Of a stretch of DNA of 9,955 nucleotides, positions 1 to 5,536 are shown piece by piece. This DNA comes from an uncultured Bacteroidales bacterium. GTDB lineage: Bacteria; Bacteroidota; Bacteroidia; Bacteroidales; UBA932. Position numbers and translations under genes: made by a program. Where the stretch lies: the NCBI GenBank assembly GCA_946614205.1, contig CAMOGR010000055.1, positions 1 through 9,955 on the forward strand, in the 5' to 3' direction. The notes beneath the pieces were generated by a model, which was not told the DNA's origin, made no database searches, and saw nothing but the letters and a program-made list of their open reading frames with translations. Each line of letters opens with the position of its first letter. Positions within the stretch are counted from its first letter, which is position 1.

Positions 1-2
1 CC

Positions 3-920
3 CTGCTCCACGGTGTAATCGACTCCCCCGACATTCCCCTGAACGTCAGCCGCAGCTACCTGCAGAGCGACTCAAACGTCAAGAAGATAAGTACTTACAT
101 AACGAAGAAAGTCGCCGACCGTCTGGAAGAAATAGCCAACGGACAGCGCGAGCAGTTCGAGCAGAAGTGGGACAACATCAAGCTCTTCATCGAGTACGGC
201 ATGCTGTCCGACGAGAAATTCCGCGAGAGAGCCCTTTCGTTCGCCCTGCTCAAGAATACCGACGGCAAGTATTTCCGTCTCGAAGACTACAGGAAGGCTG
301 TCGAAAGCAACCAGAAAGACAAGGACGGCAAGGTCGTGTACCTGTATGCCAGCGATGTCGAGAAGCAGTGGGCGGAAATCGAAGCCGCAAAGAACCTCGG
401 ATACGATGTGCTGCTGCTCGACTGCGAACTCGACAGCCATTTCGTGAACATGCTCGAACAGCAGATTCCCGACACCCGCTTCGCCCGAGTCGACAGCGAC
501 ACCCCCGCGGCCCTTATTCCAAAAGAGGAGCAGGTGAAGCCTGAAATGAGCGATGACGACAAGAAGACGCTCGAGACCCTGTTCAAGGGAGCGCTTCCTG
601 AGGGGAACGACTACCGGATCGAGCCCGAGAACCTTGGAGAGACCTCGGCACCCGTGGTCATCACCCAGAGCGAATTCATGCGCCGCTGGCGTGAAATGAG
701 CGCCCTCGGCGGAGGAATGAACTTCTACGGCAGCATGCCGGAATCCTACGAGGTGAAGGTCAACATGCAGAATCCCCTCATCGGAAAGATTTGGGCGGAC
801 CGCGAAGGCACGGCGGACCTGCTGCGCCAGGTGGTTGACCTCGCACTGCTCGGAAAGGGCATGCTGAAGGGCAAAGCGCTCAGCGACTTTATCGCAAGAA
901 GCGAAAAATTACTGGGTTAA
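3..920 (+). CDS. htpG: Molecular chaperone HtpG (Hsp90 family), C-terminal part
   Basis: The reading frame is open from the left edge and ends at TAA (918-920), so about 305 C-terminal residues are visible and the ATPase domain lies outside the window. HtpG is the bacterial Hsp90, a cytosolic ATP-dependent dimeric chaperone. The first visible residues (LLHGVIDSPDIPLNVSR) match the family's highly conserved middle-domain stretch, usually written as GVVDSxDLPLNxSRE. It is followed by a lysine-rich helix (KKISTYITKKVADRLEE) and then, after an acidic linker near 500-570, the C-terminal dimerisation domain. The part containing FMRRWREMSALGGG and NMQNPLI (about 676-780) is typical of Bacteroidota HtpG. 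The gene is followed by a short gap and the promoter of the rplY unit. Nothing looks truncated or frameshifted. Family assignment is secure; the total length cannot be judged. Confidence 0.93.
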   Translation: MLHGVIDSPDIPLNVSRSYLQSDSNVKKISTYITKKVADRLEEIANGQREQFEQKWDNIKLFIEYGMLSDEKFRERALSFALLKNTDGKYFRLEDYRKAVESNQKDKDGKVVYLYASDVEKQWAEIEAAKNLGYDVLLLDCELDSHFVNMLEQQIPDTRFARVDSDTPAALIPKEEQVKPEMSDDDKKTLETLFKGALPEGNDYRIEPENLGETSAPVVITQSEFMRRWREMSALGGGMNFYGSMPESYEVKVNMQNPLIGKIWADREGTADLLRQVVDLALLGKGMLKGKALSDFIARSEKLLG

Positions 921-923
921 GCA

Positions 924-953
924 TTGAATGTCAAAAAAATTGCGTAAATTCGC
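924..953 (+). promoter_or_regulatory. Candidate promoter of rplY-pth
   Basis: TTG at 924-926 is followed after 18 nt by TAAATTCG at 945-952. This differs by one base from the Bacteroides -7 pattern TAnnTTTG and has a C next to it, as do other candidate promoters in this window. Transcription would start near 958-960 and give a leader of about 80 nt that contains both hairpins described below. This is pattern matching only. Confidence 0.4.
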
Positions 954-963
954 GGCCGCATTT

Positions 964-983
964 CTAAAACCATACGGTTTTGG
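964..983 (+). promoter_or_regulatory. Leader hairpin 1 upstream of rplY
   Basis: CTAAAACC (964-971) pairs with GGTTTTGG (976-983) around the loop ATAC: seven Watson-Crick pairs and one T-G wobble. It lies just downstream of the candidate rplY promoter, so it is more likely the 5' part of the rplY leader. Because the 3' arm contains TTTT it could alternatively act as a weak htpG terminator. Confidence 0.45.
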
Positions 984-985
984 TG

Positions 986-1019
986 CAATGGGTCCCTGGC
1001 CCTACCAGGGATGAGTAAC
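986..1019 (+). promoter_or_regulatory. Leader hairpin 2 with 5S loop-E-like flanks upstream of rplY
   Basis: TCCCTGG (993-999) and CCAGGGA (1005-1011) form a perfect 7-bp stem with a 5-nt loop, extended by a G992-T1012 wobble. The flanks are AATGG (987-991) on the 5' side and GAGTA (1013-1017) on the 3' side. These match half of bacterial 5S rRNA loop E, where AUGG faces GAGUA, and that loop is the L25 binding site. Three outer pairs (983-985 with 1019-1021) are possible. The element ends about 20 nt before the rplY ATG. The stem is seen directly; the autoregulatory role is inference. Confidence 0.45.
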
Positions 1020-1038
1020 ACATTTTAAATACAAAAGA

Positions 1039-1614
1039 ATGCAACATTTCACCCTCAGCGGTACCACCCGCAAGGCAGAAGGCAAAGCCACCCTCAAGGC
1101 TTACCGTTCCCAGGGACTCGTCCCCTGCAACCTCTATGGTCTCGGCATGGACAACGTCCTCTTCACCATTGAAGCAAAGGCTCTCAAGGCAGTCACCGAC
1201 ACTCCCAAGGCCCACATCATCGACCTGGTTCTCGACGGTTCCAAGAAGTACACCGCCGTTCTCCATGAGATTCAGTGGCACCCTGTAACCGACAGCTGCC
1301 TGCACGTAGACTTCCTGGCAGTCGGCGACGTAAGGCCCATCTGCATCGACGTTCCCATCGTCATCACCGGCCACGCTATCGGCGTGCAGCAGGGTGGTAA
1401 GTTCTACCAGAACGCCCGCAAGGTCCGCGTATGCGCAACCATGTCCAAACTCCCCGATGAAGTCTCCGTAGACATCACCTCCCTCGGTCTCGACAAGAGG
1501 ATCAAGGCCGGTGATATCAAGCTCGACGGCATCTCCATCGTCACCGACAAGGACGCCATCATCTGCGGTGTCAAGACTACCCGCAACACCGTAGTCACCA
1601 CAGAGGAGGCATAA
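1039..1614 (+). CDS. rplY: 50S ribosomal protein L25 (Ctc/TL5 two-domain form)
   Basis: This 191-residue protein is the L25/Ctc type that binds 5S rRNA in the central protuberance of the large ribosomal subunit. The N-terminal domain (residues about 1-95) starts with the 5S-binding pattern RKAEGKATLKAYRSQGLVPC followed by NLYG, corresponding to the usual GKGxxRxLRxxGxIPAxxYG. It ends in the conserved block HEIQWHPVTDSCLHVDFLAV (residues 76-95). Residues about 96-191 form the C-terminal beta domain found in Ctc/TL5 proteins and absent from the short E. coli L25. The ATG at 1039 begins the conserved N-terminus directly; upstream is A-rich (AATACAAAAGA) without a clear Shine-Dalgarno sequence, as is usual in Bacteroidota. 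The stop is followed after 3 nt by pth, so the two genes are very likely one operon. Regulation may involve the structured leader upstream. Confidence 0.93.
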   Translation: MQHFTLSGTTRKAEGKATLKAYRSQGLVPCNLYGLGMDNVLFTIEAKALKAVTDTPKAHIIDLVLDGSKKYTAVLHEIQWHPVTDSCLHVDFLAVGDVRPICIDVPIVITGHAIGVQQGGKFYQNARKVRVCATMSKLPDEVSVDITSLGLDKRIKAGDIKLDGISIVTDKDAIICGVKTTRNTVVTTEEA

Positions 1615-1617
1615 ACC

Positions 1618-2220
1618 GTGTCTGACAAGAGTTTTCTTGTTGTCGGCCTCGGAAACATCGGTTCCGAATACGCCCTCACAAGACATAACATCGGATTCAT
1701 CGTATTGGACGCCTGGGCTCAGGCGTCCAATATTACATTCGAGCCCGCCCGCTACGGCGATATGGCCGTCCTCGGCGTCAAGGGACGGAAGTTCCACCTC
1801 CTGAAGCCTTCGACCTACATGAATCTCAGCGGGAATGCTGTCCGGTACTGGCTGCAGGAGCTCGATATACCCCTCGAGAACCTGATAGTAATCTGCGACG
1901 ACATAAACCTGCCGTTCGGAACCATACGCATGCGTACCAGGGGCAGCGACGGCGGGCATAACGGACTCGGCAACATAGAGGCTCTTCTGGAAACCAGAGA
2001 TTACGCCCGCATCCGTATAGGAGTCGGACACGACTTCGGCATGGGAGGGCAGATAAATTTTGTACTCGGCGGTTTTACCCCCGAACAGACCCTCATGCTG
2101 CCGGAAATCGCAAAAAAAGTCCACTCAGGCGTACAGACTTGGGTTTTGGCAGGCGCACAGAGGGCGATGACCGAACTTAACACTCGGGTCTGTGGCACGG
2201 AAACCGCAACTAATCAATAA
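1618..2220 (+). CDS. pth: Peptidyl-tRNA hydrolase
   Basis: A 200-residue cytosolic enzyme that releases peptides from prematurely dissociated peptidyl-tRNA and so recycles tRNA. Family motifs are complete: GLGNIG (residues 10-15, N13), TRHNIGF (21-27, catalytic H23), STYMNLSG (65-72, N69), CDDINLP (93-99, D94 corresponding to the E. coli catalytic D93) and GGHNGL (112-117, N115). Length is normal for the family. The start is GTG at 1618, three bases after the rplY stop, because the next in-frame ATG would remove the catalytic N-terminus. GTG and tight spacing suggest translational coupling with rplY, with which it shares a translation role. Codons 29-39 contain a perfect 13-bp inverted repeat (separate entry). 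Confidence 0.95.
   Translation: MSDKSFLVVGLGNIGSEYALTRHNIGFIVLDAWAQASNITFEPARYGDMAVLGVKGRKFHLLKPSTYMNLSGNAVRYWLQELDIPLENLIVICDDINLPFGTIRMRTRGSDGGHNGLGNIEALLETRDYARIRIGVGHDFGMGGQINFVLGGFTPEQTLMLPEIAKKVHSGVQTWVLAGAQRAMTELNTRVCGTETATNQ
1703..1732 (+). repeat. Perfect 13-bp inverted repeat inside pth
   Basis: TATTGGACGCCTG (1703-1715) and CAGGCGTCCAATA (1720-1732) are exact reverse complements separated by the loop GGCT (1716-1719); G1702 and T1733 could add a wobble pair. It lies in codons 29-39 of pth, so the mRNA should fold into a stable hairpin about 85 nt after the start codon. No T-run follows, so it is not a standard terminator. Confidence 0.9.
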
Positions 2221-2239
2221 GTTATTTTGTCAAAAAAGA

Positions 2240-2269
2240 TTGTTTATTAAAAAAGTTTTTTTAACTTGC
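2240..2269 (+). promoter_or_regulatory. Candidate promoter of the histone-like gene
   Basis: TTG (2240-2242) is followed after 19 nt by TAACTTGC (2262-2269), a weaker form of the Bacteroides -7 element. The surrounding DNA is very A/T-rich. TTAAAAAA (2247-2254) and TTTTTTAA (2257-2264) form an inverted repeat overlapping the site. The predicted start near 2275 gives a leader of about 45 nt. Confidence 0.3.
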
Positions 2270-2320
2270 GGGTGATTTTTGAAACATCAATACCAAAACT
2301 ATTTTAATAAACATTTTCTT

Positions 2321-2497
2321 ATGAAAGCACTTGTAGAAAAAATCAACGCCTCCATAGAGGCTTTCAAGGTAAACGCTGAAGCTCAGGTAGTTAAGGGTAA
2401 CAAGGCTGCTGGCGCACGCGCTCGTAAAGCAGCCCTCGATCTCATGAAAGACCTCAAGGAGTTCCGCAAGGTTTCCGTAGAAGAAGCAAAAAAATAA
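2321..2497 (+). CDS. Histone H1-like protein (Hc1 family), 58 residues
   Basis: A very small basic protein with 11 Lys and 3 Arg in 58 residues, including NKAAGARARKAALDL (27-41) and a C-terminal KEFRKVSVEEAKK. This matches the short histone-H1/Hc1-like proteins widespread in Bacteroidota, which are presumed DNA-binding, nucleoid-associated proteins. The sequence looks mostly alpha-helical, with no signal peptide or membrane segment. The start at 2321 is chosen because an in-frame TTG at 2279 would add 14 residues (KHQYQNYFNKHFL and similar) unlike the family and would leave no room for a leader. The gene stands alone between A/T-rich gaps, with its own candidate promoter and T-runs after the stop, which suggests monocistronic, possibly strong expression. 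The precise function in this group is not established to my knowledge. Confidence 0.85.
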   Translation: MKALVEKINASIEAFKVNAEAQVVKGNKAAGARARKAALDLMKDLKEFRKVSVEEAKK

Positions 2498-2507
2498 TTT
2501 TTTTTGC
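2486..2507 (+). terminator. Weak A/T hairpin at the end of the histone-like gene
   Basis: GCAAAAAAA (2486-2494) overlaps the stop codon and can pair with TTTTTTTGC (2499-2507), forming an A-T hairpin that ends in a run of eight T. It could serve as a weak terminator. Most of its pairs are A-T, so support is modest. Confidence 0.25.
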
Positions 2508-2541
2508 AATTTGATGCAACGTTTCTGAAACCTTTTGCATC

Positions 2542-2562
2542 TATATTGCAGGTTTAGGTTTT
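2542..2562 (+). promoter_or_regulatory. Candidate promoter region of the metalloprotease gene
   Basis: Two overlapping options are visible. TATATTGC (2542-2549) is identical to the octamer before the DJ-1 gene at 9406-9413. TAGGTTTT (2555-2562) differs from TAnnTTTG by its last base and lies 17 nt after TTTG (2534-2537). Sequence alone does not decide between them. Confidence 0.25.
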
Positions 2563-2573
2563 AGTACACGTTT

Positions 2574-2606
2574 AAAGGTCGGGAGCCGCGAGGTTACCGG
2601 CCTTTT
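2574..2606 (+). terminator. Strong hairpin with T-run, terminator or 5'-UTR element
   Basis: AAAGGTCGG (2574-2582) pairs with CCGGCCTTT (2597-2605), with one T-G wobble. Inside, after a G2583-A2596 mismatch, AGCC (2584-2587) pairs with GGTT (2592-2595) around a GCGA tetraloop, a GNRA type. The 3' arm ends in TTTT, as in an intrinsic terminator. It lies only 7 nt before the ATG at 2613 and downstream of the candidate promoters. It may therefore end read-through from the histone-like gene or act as an attenuator or leader structure for the metalloprotease. Confidence 0.6.
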
Positions 2607-2612
2607 GCATTT

Positions 2613-4334
2613 ATGCCACTTTATCCTTACCTTTACACTGTGAAACGCCTGACCTCCACATTGCTGGCAACACTCTTGTGTACGGTGTCCGCCCTTGCAG
2701 CCAACCTGCGTATGGCGGTAGTTCCCGTGGAGTTCAGCGACGTCCACTTCACCAATCTGCAGACCGGCGTCTATAATAAGGTATCCGACGCCAAGGATTA
2801 TCTGGACAACCAGTTCTCTCCCCGTTACAATTTCGTGTTCGACGTCCTGCCCCCCGTGAGGCTGCCATACAGGATGAGCCATTACGGTGCCAATTCCACG
2901 TCGGAACGCGACGTGGAGCTCCCGGATGCCGTCCGCACCGCATGCAGGCTTACCGGAGCTGACTTCTCCCCTTACGACAACGACGGCGACGGCCGCATAG
3001 ACAACATCTGCATAATCACCGCAGGACACAGCGAAGCCGACGGAGGCGGAGCCGACTGCATCTGGCCCAGGCAGGGGCACCTCTACGAGCATGTCGGCAA
3101 CGTCATGCTCAACGGCAAGACCGCAGACTGCTTCATCGTCTGCCCGGAATTCTCCGGAGCCGGGACCTTCTGCCACGAAATCGGGCACGTATTCGGTTTT
3201 TCCGACTTGTACGACACCGACGGCAAGCTCTCCGGAGGGCAGTCAAGGGGCCTCTGGGGTACCCTCAGCATCATGGACAGCGGAGGCAACATGCCGAACT
3301 TCTGTTCCATAGAACTGGAGCATCTCAACATGGGATTCTGCATCCCCGGCGAGGTCGGTCACTACAAGCTGCAGCCGCTCAGCAGAGGCCGCGAATTCAT
3401 ACGGATCGGCACGGACAACGAGAACGAATATTTCCTGTTGGAATGCCGCGACAACAGCGGATACGACGCCACCACAGGCGGCGCGGGCCTGCTTATCTAC
3501 CACATCGACAAGTCTAACTCAGACGCCTGGTACTCAAATCTTTACGGGCGCAACCTAACCGCCCTCGAACGTTGGAAGTTCAATCAGGTGAACTGCCGTC
3601 CCGAGCACCAGTGCGCCCGCGTGGTGGAGGCGGTTCCCGGTACCGACAACATTGCCGAAGTATTCTTCCCCCAGCCGGGACACAGCGCGTTCGGTTCTCA
3701 GACCGACCCTTCGTTCCGCTTCTGGGACGGAACCATATCCGAAGTCGCCGTCTGCAACATCACACGGTGCGATGACGGTAGCATCGAACTGGACATACTC
3801 GTACCCATAGTCCTCGGGGAAGCCCAGGTCTTCCAGGACGCCGCAATACTTCGCTGGACGCTCGACGGCAACATCAGGCTGCGCGAGTGCAGCGTCTACT
3901 GGACAGACGGCGTCACGTCCGGTACCATGAAGGCCGCCCCCGAAGACGACGGCAGCTGTTCCGTAACGATTGAAGGCCTTTCGCCACAGACCGATTACCA
4001 GGCCACGATACGGGCCATCTGCACCGACGGCTCCACATTTACGCGCCCGACATCGTTCCGCACCCGCGTCCTGCCCCAGGGAGCACGCCCGTACATTTAC
4101 CTCAACGTGCCCGAAAGGTCTGCCGACGGTTCCTTCCCCAAAGGATGCAAGTTCCCCCTTCGCGTATACAACGCCTCCGGAGTCCAGGCAGTCAGCTGGT
4201 ATTTCAACGGCCAGCGCACCAGCCCAGGCAGCGACGAACTGTGGACCGTGGAGGAATCCGGGACCCTCAGGGCCGAGATATGGTATACCAACGGAAGCCG
4301 TGAGATAATAGCCAAACAGATAACAGTCAAATGA
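2613..4334 (+). CDS. Secreted M6-family metalloprotease with C-terminal Fn3/Ig-like domains
   Basis: Predicted zinc endopeptidase exported by a Sec signal peptide. From ATG 2613 the product has 573 residues. A GTG at 2640 (codon 10) would start the protein as MKRLTSTLLATLLCTVSALA, a more canonical signal peptide, and also places the start farther from the hairpin at 2574-2605; I consider it the likelier start. The catalytic domain (about 32-395) carries a D-N-D-G-D-G-R-I-D segment (122-130), likely calcium binding. It also has HEIGHVFGFSD (188-198), where H188, H192 and D198 are the expected ligands (HExxHxxGxxD) and E189 the catalytic base. SIMDSGG (219-225) is a plausible Met-turn, and GAGLLIYHID (290-299) is typical of M6 (immune-inhibitor-A-like) proteins. 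An Fn3-like module (about 402-486) and an Ig-like module (about 490-573, WYFNG at 529-533) follow. I see no convincing T9SS sorting domain. The stop overlaps the next start by 4 bp (ATGA). The physiological substrate is unknown. Confidence 0.85.
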   Translation: MPLYPYLYTVKRLTSTLLATLLCTVSALAANLRMAVVPVEFSDVHFTNLQTGVYNKVSDAKDYLDNQFSPRYNFVFDVLPPVRLPYRMSHYGANSTSERDVELPDAVRTACRLTGADFSPYDNDGDGRIDNICIITAGHSEADGGGADCIWPRQGHLYEHVGNVMLNGKTADCFIVCPEFSGAGTFCHEIGHVFGFSDLYDTDGKLSGGQSRGLWGTLSIMDSGGNMPNFCSIELEHLNMGFCIPGEVGHYKLQPLSRGREFIRIGTDNENEYFLLECRDNSGYDATTGGAGLLIYHIDKSNSDAWYSNLYGRNLTALERWKFNQVNCRPEHQCARVVEAVPGTDNIAEVFFPQPGHSAFGSQTDPSFRFWDGTISEVAVCNITRCDDGSIELDILVPIVLGEAQVFQDAAILRWTLDGNIRLRECSVYWTDGVTSGTMKAAPEDDGSCSVTIEGLSPQTDYQATIRAICTDGSTFTRPTSFRTRVLPQGARPYIYLNVPERSADGSFPKGCKFPLRVYNASGVQAVSWYFNGQRTSPGSDELWTVEESGTLRAEIWYTNGSREIIAKQITVK

Positions 4335-4735
4335 AAACCCGACTCCTGATAGCCGCACTCGCCCTGCTGCCGTGCATCTCCTGCGTCAATTCCACCTCCC
4401 TCCAGTCTTTCACGCAGCACGGCAACGTGCGTCTCGAAATCGACGGTGTCGAAGTTTTCACCTACGACGACGCCTTCTGCCAGCTGTCGTTCAACGAACA
4501 GAGGAAGGAATTCCGGGCCATGACCGACACCATGCTCGACTATTTCTGCATAACCCTGAGCGAGATTCCTTCCGCCGCAGGCGACAGGGCCCAGGCCACC
4601 GTGGTATGGTCCACCCCCGACGGCGAACGTTCCAGAAACGGAATCACCCTCGAGGCGAAACGCATCGAGGGTGATGTAATCTGGCTCTGCGACAGCCGCT
4701 TGCACACGGCCGCCGTGGTACGCGTGCTAGAATGA
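4331..4735 (+). CDS. Small predicted lipoprotein, unrecognised family
   Basis: A 134-residue protein I do not recognise. The N-terminus [18 protein letters not shown] is a lipoprotein-type signal peptide with Cys18 as the likely lipidated residue (I16, S17 before it; Cys at -3 is unusual). The mature part of about 116 residues looks beta-rich, with alternating hydrophobic and charged segments ([39 protein letters not shown]) and further Cys at 50, 73 and 120. The fold could be a small beta-sandwich. The start overlaps the metalloprotease stop (ATGA, 4331-4334), so the two are almost certainly co-transcribed and translationally coupled. It may act with the protease at the envelope, for example as a partner, anchor or inhibitor, but this is inference. 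Its last 9 bp overlap the end of tpiA on the other strand, and it contains an 11-bp inverted repeat. Confidence 0.75.
   Translation: MKTRLLIAALALLPCISCVNSTSLQSFTQHGNVRLEIDGVEVFTYDDAFCQLSFNEQRKEFRAMTDTMLDYFCITLSEIPSAAGDRAQATVVWSTPDGERSRNGITLEAKRIEGDVIWLCDSRLHTAAVVRVLE
4643..4675. repeat. Perfect 11-bp inverted repeat near the lipoprotein 3' end
   Basis: ATCACCCTCGA (4643-4653) and TCGAGGGTGAT (4665-4675) are exact reverse complements. Between them, a G4654-A4664 mismatch is followed by GCG/CGC (4655-4657 with 4661-4663) and an AAA loop. It is in lipoprotein codons and 52 nt beyond the tpiA stop on the other strand, so a tpiA transcript reading through would also fold here. Neither strand has a T-run after it. 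Confidence 0.85.
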
Positions 4736-5482
4736 CAGGGCGATACCTATAAAATCATCCGCCTTGAGTGCGGCGCCTCCGATGAGACCGCCGTCGATGT
4801 CCTTCTGTGCAAAGAGCTCCTTTGCATTGGAAGGCTTGCAGGAACCTCCGTAAAGAATAGAAAGCTCCTCAGCAGCCTGGGAACCGAACTTGCCTGCAAT
4901 GATGCTGCGGATGAATGCATGAATCTCTTCCGCCTGCTCTGCAGTCGCGGTGAGGCCGGTACCGATGGCCCAGACGGGCTCGTATGCAACGATGATGTGC
5001 TTGAGGTCTTCAGCGGTGAACTGGAAGAGGACGTTCTCGATCTGAGCCTTGCAAACGTCGAAATGACGTCCGGCCTCGCGCTCGTCCTTGTTCTCGCCTA
5101 CGCAAAGGATGACATCAAGGCCGTTTGCAAGGGCGAGACGGGTCTTCTCGACGAGCTTGGCATCGGTCTCTCCGTAATACTGGCGGCGCTCCGAATGGCC
5201 GAGGATGGTATACTGGCAGCCTGCGGAAACGAGCATGGCGGCGGAAACCTCGCCTGTGTATGCACCCTTTTCCTTGTCTGCGCAGTTCTCTGCGGAAAGG
5301 CCTACGCGGGTACCGGCAACCACTCCTGCAACGGGGCAGAGGTGGGTGAACGGAGTCGCAACGATAAGCTTGACGTCGGAGGGAACCTGGGCCGACTTCT
5401 CTACTACTGCCTTGGCGAGTTCAACGCCTTCGGGAACTGTGGTGTTCATTTTCCAGTTGCCCGCTACTATTTTCTTTCTCAT
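4727..5482 (-). CDS. tpiA: Triosephosphate isomerase
   Basis: A 251-residue cytosolic TIM-barrel enzyme that interconverts dihydroxyacetone phosphate and glyceraldehyde 3-phosphate in glycolysis and gluconeogenesis. All catalytic residues are present: N9 and K11 in AGNWKMN (7-13), H96 in ILGHSERR (93-100) and E168 in [11 protein letters not shown] (166-176), which includes the mobile loop 6. The phosphate-binding [10 protein letters not shown] (211-220) and the C-terminal [10 protein letters not shown] (231-240) also match. Length is typical. The start at 5482 ([10 protein letters not shown]) is set by homology; the frame stays open upstream across tyrS, but that extension is antisense noise. 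The gene is divergent from tyrS with an 81-nt gap and convergent with the lipoprotein gene, overlapping it by 9 bp. It is likely transcribed alone. Confidence 0.97.
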   Translation of the reverse strand: MRKKIVAGNWKMNTTVPEGVELAKAVVEKSAQVPSDVKLIVATPFTHLCPVAGVVAGTRVGLSAENCADKEKGAYTGEVSAAMLVSAGCQYTILGHSERRQYYGETDAKLVEKTRLALANGLDVILCVGENKDEREAGRHFDVCKAQIENVLFQFTAEDLKHIIVAYEPVWAIGTGLTATAEQAEEIHAFIRSIIAGKFGSQAAEELSILYGGSCKPSNAKELFAQKDIDGGLIGGAALKADDFIGIALSF

Positions 5483-5516
5483 ATCGGTTTGTTTAACTAA
5501 AATTGCATTTGGGATT

Positions 5517-5536
5517 GCAAATTTACTAATATTTGC
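5517..5536. promoter_or_regulatory. Dyad GCAAAT-n8-ATTTGC between tpiA and tyrS
   Basis: GCAAAT (5517-5522) and ATTTGC (5531-5536) form a 6-bp inverted repeat with 8-nt spacing, covering the tpiA -7 element and the tyrS spacer. Nearby TTGGG (5509-5513) and CCCAA (5536-5540) form a second, slightly offset dyad. This could be an operator, or a by-product of two facing promoters that both contain TTTGC. Confidence 0.25.
5518..5525 (-). promoter_or_regulatory. Candidate -7 element of tpiA
   Basis: On the minus strand this reads TAAATTTG, an exact match to the Bacteroides -7 pattern TAnnTTTG, followed by a C. I see no good -33 TTG at the expected distance. The predicted start near 5511 would leave a leader of about 30 nt before tpiA. 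Confidence 0.45.

Noticed and set aside
1925..1936. 12-bp palindrome TACGCATGCGTA in pth
   Set aside because: A single short palindrome inside coding sequence is close to chance in a window of this size, and it has no positional logic; the same applies to TGCAGGCCTGCA at 9501-9512.
964..2124. 386-codon minus-strand open frame opposite rplY and pth
   Set aside because: It is a shadow of two clear genes in high-G+C coding DNA. The translation is rich in G, V and D with no family motif, and it would read through the leader hairpins.
2279..2320. TTG start giving a 72-residue version of the histone-like protein
   Set aside because: The additional residues are unlike the family and lie in the A/T-rich leader right after the candidate promoter; the ATG at 2321 gives the expected 58 residues.
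3555..4358. 267-codon minus-strand open frame opposite the metalloprotease and the lipoprotein start
   Set aside because: It is antisense to a coherent secreted protease with signal peptide, zinc motif and Fn3/Ig modules; no independent support.
4919..5500. 193-codon plus-strand open frame opposite tpiA
   Set aside because: It is fully antisense to a complete triosephosphate isomerase and shows no motif of its own.
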